Positions 55,510 to 64,000 of a DNA stretch of 64,000 nt are shown piece by piece. Made by a program: the position numbers and the translations under genes. Source of the stretch: Capronia americana (lineage: Eukaryota > Ascomycota > Eurotiomycetes > Chaetothyriales > Herpotrichiellaceae); contig JADWQD010000007.1 of NCBI GenBank assembly GCA_016110215.1, forward strand, positions 620,001-684,000. The letters run 5' to 3'. The notes beneath the pieces were generated by a model, which saw nothing but the letters and a program-made list of their open reading frames with translations, was not told the DNA's origin and ran no database searches. Numbering within the stretch: the first letter of the stretch is position 1; each line of letters opens with the position of its first letter.

Positions 55510-56110
55510 GGCAGCATCGTCTAGCTGAAGTGGATTCGGGGTTGACGGCTGTGGTGAATGGCACTGGCAATCTATGTTGTGTGTCTATGTCCGTGTATGA
55601 CTTCTTTGATTGCGTGCCAATTCTTTCCTTGAAATCGACTGGAAAAGCGTGCATTGTTGCTGGACCTGGAGTTGGACATGCGTAATGAGAATATCGGATT
55701 CTGTTGGGATCAAGGGACTGGTCAGGCCTCCAAACTCTTGGGAGAGAATGCTGGCAAAGCATTCGAGATAGGAGCCAGCATTGCTGTTTCCACCTCATGC
55801 CCCGAGATTGCTTCAGGGATATCGTGCGTGCGTGCTTGTTTTTAGGTGCCCTCTCCGCGTCCTGCGAAGCTCGGTCATTATGCCGCTCCCATAACTCGAC
55901 ACGACTGTCATGCAATATCTATTTTCTTGCTGCGTAGATACCCATACGGCATCATCGTTTGTTTATCTGCCCGTACCTCGGCACTTTCACAAGACAAAAT
56001 GCATCCAAGCGCGAGTGCCGGCTTTCGCATGTAGATCATGACTTGGAGATGAACCACTACAACGCTCTGCCGGTACCATCCCTGTGCGCCTTTAAGCAGG
56101 CGATATGCAA
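55510..56110. other. Convergent 3' region
   Basis: Between the spindle-pole-like gene and eIF3b. Nothing supported. Confidence 0.5.
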
Positions 56111-58505
56111 CTATTGCACAATCTCCTCCGTCTCGTCAAGCACCTCCTCGATCACCTCCTCGACAACCTTCTCACCCTCGCCCTCGACGCTCCTCGTCCG
56201 CTGCAGGGCCAACTCCTCCTCTGGATCTTTAAGCCCGAGCGCCTCTCTCTCCTCGGCCAGCAGTTCCTTCTCGTGCTGCACCCAGCTGTACCACTCCATA
56301 TACAACCTCCTGCGTGCATCGATGACGGCTTGATTCGCGCCCTCTTCCATTTCCTTGTCAAGCTCGTCGAATTCCTTGCTATATTCGCGCAAGTTGCGGC
56401 GAATGGTACGCTGTTCTTCCTTCGACAAGAGCGTCGGGGGTCGGGGGCGCCAGAGAAGTTGTTTGAATTTCTCTGTAGGGTAGTCGCTGAGCAGGGTGCC
56501 GTAGAAGGTCCAGATGCGGTAGCCGTTTTCCATCTATAGAAGCAGTGTTAGTCCTCTGCGACGGGGAGCTGTCGCGAAAGCGGTTCTTACCTGATGCGTC
56601 CAAACACTTGCGCTGGTGGTGACATAACGACCGGTGGGATCCCAGTCGACATCCGTCACACCGTAGTGGTCCTCACTGTTCATCAACATGAGGTTGGCAT
56701 TGAGATGCGCGGCGATGTCATTTTCCGGCTTCTCGCCTTCATAGTCCATGTCGTAGAAATCAAGATCCGAGTGCTGTTGTACCGAAACTGTCGCAACGAC
56801 CACGAATCGGCCTTTGGGCGACCAGTAGATTCCGTTGCTGTTTTTCTTGTCAAATGTCTTGACGAGCTTGAATCCTCCGATCCCAGGTCCTTTGACCTTC
56901 TCAGGGGCGAAGAACGAGACCGCCGTTTTGGGAAGCACGTTACTTCCAGCCACAGTTTCGCCCGCCGTGATGAGCACAAAGCGATCGCCCTTGGGCTCCC
57001 AGGCGAAGTTAATGACGGTTTCTTTGAGGGAGTCGACGACTTCAACAGGAACGCCCTTCTCGCGAATGCGGAAGATCTCGAGGTTCGTGCCGACAGATTT
57101 CTTCGACTTGCTGTGTCGATCGACCTTGACGCAGATGAATTTGCCTTCGGATTGCCAGTGCAGTTTGGCGTCGGTGACATTGAAGAGGTTGCGAGTGCGG
57201 ACGATTTCCTTGCTGGGCACTGACATCAATGCCACGCTGGCAGGTTTCGAGCCGATTTCGGGAGTCCAATAGCAGAGGAGCGACTCGTAGGTTTTGATCC
57301 CTTCGCGCTGCGTGATGGCCGGGGCCCATTCGAAGTCCATGATGCCTTCGGCTTTGACAGAAGTCTTGTCCAGCAGGTTCATGCGAGGGAGCTCGTAGAT
57401 AGAGATGCTTTCGTGGGGTTTCATGCGGGCGACGTATTTTTCATCCGCGGACCATTTGAACGCGGGCCATTGAACTTTGGCTTTGGGAGGAAGAGCTGCA
57501 GCATCAGTGCCTGGAGGAGGCGTCAAATCGTGAGCGTTGAAGGCTCGAAGTGGTTTGCCTGTCTCGATGTCCCAGATGATGATGTGTTTGCCTTCTTCGT
57601 CGATGGTCAGGGGCCCTTTTCCTTCTTCGACGACGATGGGTTGGTTCGACCAGGTGGTTATATATGACTCGCCGGGGGAGAACTCGATCAGGCTGACGAA
57701 CGGGTGCGGGAACTGTCTGATTCTCTTAAACGACGATCCTCCCCACAATTGCACACCTTGTTGATGGATCGAGGCGAGAAATGTTCCCTGTGGCGACCAC
57801 GAAACAAACAGCTGTGTCCAATGCTTGCGGTCGACGATGGGTTCAGGCGGCTCTTTCTTATTGTTCCAGAAAACACCAACATTGTCACCGCGGAACATGA
57901 CGAACTGATCTCGAGCTTGCGGGTCGAAGAGCCATGACCTCAGATGTTCTCGTTCTGCAAAAGGCTCGATCTCCGGCGGGTGGTATTCCTCGTCTATCCT
58001 TCCTTCTCTACCGTATTTTTCAATATCTGTGAGCTTGTTGACGGCGAGGGTGTGTTTCTTGTCGAGTGGTTGTCCGTGGAGCTGTTTCGTGGCGGCAATC
58101 GCTTGTTCGGGGGTTTGGTACTCGACAAAGGCGAAACTTTATTGAGTTAGCCACAGCAGATGAGACGGGCAACATGTACCATACCCCTCAGACATGCCTT
58201 CATCATTCATGGGCATGAAAATAGATTCCTCGCCATCCTTGATTTTACCGACCGAGTTCAATCTCTTGAGCAGGAACTTGATGAGTTTGGCTCTCTGGTC
58301 TTGATTGACTATGGGGAGGCCGTCGATGACCTGTTCAAGTCAGCACATCTCGTCCACATGCTGTGGTTCCCAGCATACGTACAACAAAGGTGTCGAGGCC
58401 CTCTTCCATGCGCACATCGTAGCGTTCTTTGAGATCACTGAAATCGATATTCTCAAGATCGTCATCGTAGTCGTGGTCGGACAACTGATCAAATCCAGGT
58501 GCCAT
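56111..58505 (-). CDS. PRT1: Eukaryotic translation initiation factor 3 subunit B
   Basis: Scaffold subunit of eIF3 that binds the 40S subunit and subunits a, g and i. Four exons (58505-58383, 58330-58185, 58136-56591, 56533-56111) give 745 residues. The acidic N-terminus MAPGFDQLSDHDYDDDLENI is followed by an RRM split by introns 1 and 2 (VVIDGLPIVNQDQRAKLIKF and EGFAFVEYQTPEQAIAATKQ). A WD40-like propeller comes next (RDQFVMFRGDNVGVFWNNKK, LFVSWSPQGTFLASIHQQGV, GRFVVVATVSVQQHSDLDFY). The last exon holds the C-terminal helix region (RPRPPTLLSKEEQRTIRRNL) that binds eIF3i and eIF3g. Introns are 52, 48 and 57 bp. Divergent from the SWIB protein. Confidence 0.96.
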
Positions 58506-59005
58506 ATTTGCGGTATTCGTTGGATCTGACTATGCTATGTTATGACCTGGCGCAGAATATGTCGACACGGCTCAGGCAGGCAGGCCTTGATATGAACTCG
58601 ATGAACTTGAAGTTCTTGCGTGTGGGTCTCGATGCCAAGCGTGCGAGGCTCGCGAAGCTTAGTCATTCATGTTGGAGACGATCCCGCATCTTCACCATCC
58701 GCAGTTTACACTCTGGTCCACCACCCAACATCGCCCAGCAGCGAAAATCCTCTGGCCAGCCTGTCGCATTGGCTCGCTCTATATCAGTGACTTAGTTGCG
58801 CGGTGTGCAACTCACCCGGGGTTGGCTCAGTCCCTGCATCTTCGCTGCTCAGCCCAAGCCCGTCACTCGTCGATGTGCGGGAGGTGGAGGATGTAGCTGG
58901 GCGCATGACTTGTCTCTCACTTTGCTTCGACTCACTTAGCGCCTCCCTCTTTGGTTGTTCCTTCTGCTCCTGGTTCCCATCTTCCGTTGAGGAAACCTAG
59001 TCGCC
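58506..59005. promoter_or_regulatory. Divergent promoter, eIF3b and SWIB protein
   Basis: 500 bp between starts. No open frame or obvious motif supported. Confidence 0.5.
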
Positions 59006-60027
59006 ATGTCATGTGAGTTTGCCGCGCCTGGAATGCTGGGTCGAGTTTCATTGACTCTTCGCAGTGCCTCCCGAAGTCCACGCACGCTATGTTACAATCA
59101 TAGATTCAATCCTCGAGAATGCTGATCTTACCACGATTACGATCAAGAGCATCCGTCAAGGCATACAAGATCAAGTGGAATATGATATCACTCCGCAGAA
59201 GGTGGGTAGTAGCAATTGGTCTCCTTTGGAGCGAGGCATTATTGACTCATGGGAATAGACTGCGATCAAGGCTTTGATTGGCGAACGGTTTGATATTGCA
59301 AACGCGAAGCAGAATGGCGAAACTACAGTGGTACCGTCGGTCGAGGCAGCAGAACCCGCAGAGACCATCCCACAGACCAATGGTGCCCACCATTCATCCC
59401 AGAGCTCGCCCGCGAAGCGCGAGGCAGAGAGCGACGAGGTCTCGGATGTAGCAGACACACCGCCACCAAAGAAGAAGCAGAAATCCGCAGTGGACGCCGA
59501 TGCCGCATTTGCGGCCAAGCTGCAAGCCGAGGAGGATAAGAGGGCAAGGCCAACGCGAGGTGGCGGCAGTCGAAAATCGGCTCCGGCCAAGAAGAAAAAG
59601 AAGCCCAAGAAGGATCGCATAACGGCGTCGGATGATTCGGAGATCGATGGAGAAGCGAAAGATGCCAAGCCCAAGCGGGAGACAGGCTTCCACGTATGTT
59701 GTGTGGGACTCTGTATTGGAATGGTCTACTGACAAAGTTAGAAACCGCTCAACCTATCCCCCGCACTCTCAAATCTCTTTGATGGCGAGACTCAGGTAAC
59801 AATCCCGCTCGGTTTGAAGAGCCACCACTAAGATCGAGCAGATGTCGAGACCTCAGATTACCAAGCGGATCTGGGCTTACATCAAGGCTAACGACCTACA
59901 AGACCCGAGCGACAAGCGCTTCATCGTCTGCGATGCCCGTATGCGGGAGGTCTTCAAGCAAGATAAGGTCCACATGTTCACCATGACCAAGTTGATCTCC
60001 CAACAAGTTTACAACCCGGACGAATGA
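59006..60027 (+). CDS. DEK_C and SWIB/MDM2 domain protein (Tri1/Uaf30-like)
   Basis: Chromatin-linked protein; the yeast relatives are Uaf30, part of the upstream activating factor of rDNA, and Tri1. Five exons: 59006-59012, 59065-59201, 59259-59693, 59742-59795 and 59842-60027, giving 272 residues. The first exon is only 7 nt; splicing it (GTGAGT...TTCGCAG) gives MSLPPEVHARYVTIIDSILE, replacing an otherwise missing ATG. The DEK_C domain occupies residues 1-65 (TITIKSIRQGIQDQVEYDIT and TAIKALIGERFD). A basic, Lys-rich middle (RKSAPAKKKKKPKKDR) suggests nuclear import. The SWIB domain is spread over the last three exons: FHKPLNLSPALSNLFDGETQ, then MSRPQITKRIWAYIKANDLQ and the C-terminal VHMFTMTKLISQQVYNPDE. 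Confidence 0.92.
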
Positions 60028-60763
60028 ACCTTCCGGTGGCCTTGGGCTGCTTGGGGCCGCTGACGCAGAGCTTGGCTTTTCGGAGCAACGTTGCCTTCTG
60101 TGTGCTTGATCAGTGCTTAATGAGCTCTTTAGCGACATATGCTTCGACGTGAGGTCGGCGTTTTCCGCAACAGGCGCGGCAAAGGCGGGAGTCGGGCCAA
60201 AAATTGAGACGAGCTCCCCTTTCGCTCGCAGAAATCTGAGCACATGGTCTGACATTTTTGACGACGGACAGGTTACTACGAATATTGGACATGGCGATAT
60301 CAGGATAGAATCATCCATCCAGGAGCCGGTTGCGGAGGTCAGGAGCGGCAGCCTTGCTGACTAAAAGTTGGACGACAACCTGGATAATACTTGCTGCTTT
60401 TCCCGCCCTCCTCGCTTGCGGTCTACTGTGTAGGGACAAACGGGCACGAAATGACTCATTTGCCTCCGATCTGTAATTATGCCGGAAGTGCCATACGGAC
60501 TTTGTAAACGCCTCGCTCCCAGAAGGGAATCTGGAAGAAATCCAGAGAGTGGAGTGGTCCGACGCTTACAGCTCATTTGCTGGTTCCTGGATTTGATTCC
60601 CACGCTGCTGCAAGTTATGGGCAGCCATTTATTTGCCCCACCATTCCTTCATTGCGCTGAAGCTGTTGTTGAAACTTAATTAAACTACGAATTGTCCACA
60701 AGTCTACCGCTAACCCAACACCCCGCAATACCCACCACAGGGATCTATTTTGCACACATCAAC
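60028..60763. other. Tandem intergenic region upstream of Hel2-like gene
   Basis: Carries the SWIB gene 3' UTR and the Hel2-like promoter; the frame is open 24 codons before the chosen ATG (from 60692) but not family-like. No other gene supported. Confidence 0.5.
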
Positions 60764-63300
60764 ATGGCAGACACGGCACTCGCCACTGAAGTATCATCCA
60801 CGCCCCGCGTCGGAAATCGAGGCCGAGGCAATCGAGCGCACTTCGACAACCGTAGCGGTTCGTTCGACCGAGACTCCCCTAGCAACGGCGACCCAGGTAG
60901 CGGTTTGAGAGGAGGACGAGGCACAGGAAGAGGAAGAGGACGAGGGCGAGGGCGAGGGCGAGGACAGGGACGAGACGGCACATCTCCACCCACCACATTT
61001 TCACCTCAATCCGCTGCAGAGGCCAGCTCAGGAAGACCACCTGGGGGCGGCTTCGGTGCTCGCCTGACCGGAGCTGCCTCGAAAACTGAAGGCGACTCGA
61101 AAGACCCCCAATCACTGCACAACGTCGCAGAGACTGGAGTTTCAGTGTCCGAAGAGCAGGAAGTCTGCTTCATCTGCGCCAGTCCCATTGAGCATTTATC
61201 TGTAGCTCCCTGCAACCACCAGACTTGCCACATTTGTTCTTTAAGATTGAGGGCACTCTACAAGACACGAGCATGTGCTCACTGCCGGGTAGGTGGCCCT
61301 GTACCTCATTTGCGCGAGCAATAGACTGACTAGACACCCAGACAGAGGCACCCTTCGTGATCTTCACTGACAACGCCGAGAAACGATACGAGGACTGGGA
61401 AGACAATGAGTTTGTGAAGATCGACGATAATCTCGGGATCAAGTACGAAAAAGATGTCATCCTGGAAGATACGGTCCTGCTACTCCGGTATAACTGCCCA
61501 GACAAGGATTGTGACGTTGCATGTCTCGGCTGGCCCGACCTACATCGCCACGTCAGAAGCAAACACGGGAAGATGATGTGTGATCTATGCACAAGGAACA
61601 AGAAAGTTTTCACCCACGAGCATGAGTTGTTCACATTTGGCGAGCTGCGGAAACATGAGAAGTTCGGAGACGACAACCCAGGGGCTGTGGACCAGTCTGG
61701 CTTCAAGGGACATCCCGAATGCGGCTTTTGTAAGCAGCGATTCTATGGAGATGACGAGCTCTACAGCCATTGCCGAGAGAAGCACGAAAGATGTCATATT
61801 TGTGACAGGAGGAATGGCGGCAGGAATCCCCAGTACTACCTGAACTACCAGGAACTGGAGAAACATTTTGCAGCAGAGCACTTTGTTTGCTTGGATGCCG
61901 AATGTCAAGCCAACAAGACGAATGTGTTTGAGTCCGAGATGGACCTGAAAGCACATCAACTCTCAGAACACCCAAATGGGCTGTCGAAGGATGCCCGCAG
62001 AGACGCCCGTCTGGTCAATCTTTCAGGATTCAACCTCCGCGAAACCTACCAGCCTCCACGAAGAGATCGGGAGCGAGGCAACCGTGGTAGCGGAAGAGGC
62101 AGAGACCCGAACGCCGAGCCACTACCCCTTTCCAGTGCGCAGCCTCTTGGGCGAGCGGAGCTGGCTTATCAACGTCAACTCGCGATTCAAAGTTCCCAAT
62201 CCGTGTCAGGAAGGACTTTCGGTGGGCAGCTCACTCAGTCTGTACCCACAACCCGCCCGCAGCCGGCATCACCACAGCCAGCCCCATCACTTCCCACGGT
62301 TGAGAACCTCACTCTCGAGGAGAGACCAACATCCACGGCGAATTTGACGCCGCAAGAGCAAGTCAGGACATTGCGCCACCAGGCAGTAACCGAACGTGCG
62401 ACATCACTTCTCAAAAATGACAGAACGAAACTGTCGCAATTCCGCACTCACGTCTCCGCCTACCGAAGCGGCACTAGCTCTGCAAACGAATTGATTGACG
62501 CATTCTTCTCCCTCTTCGACTGCCCCAGTTCCGAATTGGGGAAGCTGATCCGTGAACTGGCAGACTTGTACGAGGATGAAACGAAGCGGCAATCTCTGCT
62601 TGAGGCATGGAACAACTGGCGGAGTATCAACGAGGATTACCCTAGCCTGCCCGGCCCCAGCGGCACGTTGCCGGGGGTGTCAAGCGCGACCAGTAGCGGT
62701 CGTCGAGTATTGACACTCAAGAAGAGCACGGCCCAATCGTCTCGCTCAGCAGTGGCAAGACAAGACTCTTGGGGGAACTCGACCGCCAGTGGCAGAGTCC
62801 GGGACCCTTTCCCTGCGCTGTCAGCTGCTAGCAACGGCTCTTCTCGTGCGTCGGCTATGTCAATCCCTCCAGCATGGGGCAACACTTCCGCTCCCACGAC
62901 CTCGAATATCAACACGAGCGCTACATCATACCGCCCGCCACCTACGACGGCATCCACGCTCCGCCAGAAGACCAATTCACGTCAAACTGCTCCACCCCGC
63001 GCGACAGAAGATGCCTTCCCTTCTCTTCCTGCGGCGCCAAAACCGAACACTATGATGGTCGGCTTCAATACGCGGGGCTCGGTGAAATGGCTCGTCTCGC
63101 CCTCTGGATCGGGAACAGCCACGCCCGTCAATCCCTGGAGCAACGGCGGCACGACTCCCACGCCCGCGCAGGCGCAGGCAGCTGTGGCTGCAGCGGCAGA
63201 CAATGCAAGACCCGGCAGTGGAGATGGAGATGGAGACGCCGCGGGGAAGAAAAGAGGCAAGAAGGGAAAGAAGGGAGAAACCCTGTTCCACTTCGGATAA
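60764..63300 (+). CDS. HEL2: RING E3 ubiquitin ligase, Hel2/ZNF598-type
   Basis: Senses collided ribosomes and ubiquitinates small-subunit proteins to start ribosome-associated quality control. Two exons (60764-61288 and 61342-63300) give 827 residues. The N-terminus has an RGG/GR-rich segment (GRGRGRGRGRGRGQGRDG) that may bind RNA. The RING finger is CFICASPIEHLSVAPCNHQT, then CHICSLRLRALYKTRACAHC, ending exactly at the intron. Exon 2 continues RTEAPFVIFTDNAEKRYEDW, the conserved region after the RING, then C2H2-type fingers (CPDKDCDVACLGWPDLHRHV, CGFCKQRFYGDDELYSHCRE and following) as in ZNF598. A Pro/Ser-rich disordered region leads to PRATEDAFPSLPAAPKPN, a short motif also present near the end of Hel2, and the basic tail KKRGKKGKKGETLFHFG. 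Confidence 0.93.
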
Positions 63301-64000
63301 GCAACCGTGGAGGAATGGAGACCATTGGGCCCTGGTTGCTCCGGAAACTAGTCTGCGTACGCGCTCGCTGATGATCAGACGGCACGTCTGATCAAGTAGT
63401 CTGAGATGGAACCATTTGGGCGACCCCGTGGCCCTGATAAGAATTCGCTCCAAGCATCTGGAATCTAAAATCCGCTAAGCGCGCACCGCGATCCGTGGCC
63501 GCGATCTGTGTAGCTCGACGGTCGAGTCGGAGCGAGGGTGCACCATCCAGCCCTCGAACGGGGTGGAAAGGAAAGGGGACGGATTCGGTCCAAGTCATCT
63601 AGCCAGCCGGTGGATGCCGAGGGGAGGTACCAAAGGCCTCCAACGATTCAAAGATAAGTGCCAACTGAAGCGCATGTTTGGAAAAGGTGGACTAGGGCGG
63701 CACTCGGGGATCACAATGACTGTTGCAGACGGCGCTTCGGGCACGCCTTTCTCAATTCTGCTATCTGATGTGATTGAACGTGGCCACGTGCGAGCCTCCA
63801 ATGTATGGCCATCCAGCAATTTTATGTTGGCCTAATAGACATCAATCTATGCCCATGTGCCATCCCTTTCCGGCACACTTTTTCTTTCCTGAATCCCTCT
63901 CAAGCGCCCATGGGCTCACCATGAAGATAAGGGACGCAGGTGTAGTCCTCAGCGTATTGCACTTGGGCAGGCCACACACCCCGATCTTTCTCCAAAAGGG
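63301..64000. other. Right edge, no supported gene
   Basis: 3' flank of the Hel2-like gene. Open frames up to 90 codons (for example plus 63563-63835) are unrecognised. Nothing else seen. Confidence 0.5.

Noticed and set aside
63392..63835. Short frames at the right edge
   Set aside because: Under 91 codons, no recognisable features, possibly 3' flank of the Hel2-like gene.
1..64000. Transposons, RIP-mutated tracts, CRISPR arrays or a complete secondary-metabolite cluster
   Set aside because: No transposase, reverse transcriptase, terminal repeats, AT-rich RIP-like blocks, polyketide/peptide synthase core or spaced repeats were seen.

Overview
The window is nuclear DNA of a filamentous ascomycete (Pezizomycotina). 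Genes are dense and lie on both strands. They are interrupted by short introns (mostly 47-120 bp, GT...AG, often with a CTAAC/CTGAC-like branch site), there are no operons, and several proteins have typical fungal architectures (hybrid histidine kinase, VHC1-type transporter, Mets-rich Ctr protein, fungal tropomyosin of 161 residues). The class cannot be fixed by eye; no transposon, RIP-degraded tract, CRISPR or convincing tRNA was seen. Exon borders given here were derived by hand from splice signals, reading frame and family alignment knowledge.

Layout. 0.4-5.2 kb: a secreted or membrane-anchored gamma-glutamyltransferase and a peroxisomal (C-terminal SKL) acyl-CoA ligase, both minus. 5.2-7.7 kb: a gene-poor stretch in front of an intronless hybrid histidine kinase (7.7-10.4 kb). 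10.8-14.3 kb: a divergent metal pair, a Ctr copper transporter (minus) and a ferric/cupric reductase (plus). 14.3-16.4 kb: a CAC-rich minisatellite and a small three-exon Ish1-like membrane protein. 16.5-18.0 kb: an aldo/keto reductase. 19.7-24.5 kb: Ded1 RNA helicase, an ER cyclophilin B with two possible 3' ends, and mitochondrial ribosomal protein uS13m. 24.9-31.9 kb: a divergent pair of probably vacuolar transporters (VHC1-like cation-chloride cotransporter and AVT-like amino acid transporter). 33.0-39.5 kb: mitochondrial methionyl-tRNA synthetase, a small Cys-rich protein, an Erv2-type sulfhydryl oxidase and a branched-chain aminotransferase. 39.8-43.2 kb: a securin-like protein, tropomyosin and an Rrp17/Nop25 rRNA-processing protein. 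44.2-48.2 kb: a 1309-residue TPR protein with a STAND-type N-terminal domain. 48.8-55.5 kb: SmB, ribosomal protein uL5, an unknown single-pass membrane protein and a Ppc89/Cep57-like spindle-pole protein. 56.1-63.3 kb: eIF3b, a DEK_C/SWIB protein (Tri1/Uaf30-like) and a Hel2/ZNF598-type E3 ligase.

How the genes relate. Most are housekeeping genes and the neighbourhood is typical core chromosome. Functional pairing is visible at two divergent promoters: copper uptake with metal reduction, and the two vacuolar-type transporters. Translation and its surveillance are over-represented (Ded1, uS13m, MetRS, uL5, eIF3b, Hel2), probably by chance. The most interesting details are gene-structure ones: a cyclophilin B that may choose between an ER-retention end and a membrane anchor, a tropomyosin with a second in-frame start at the end of intron 1, a 9-nt microexon in SmB, a GC-AG intron in MetRS, two frame-preserving stop-free introns in Ded1, and a TPR protein that looks like a STAND immune receptor lacking its NTPase.
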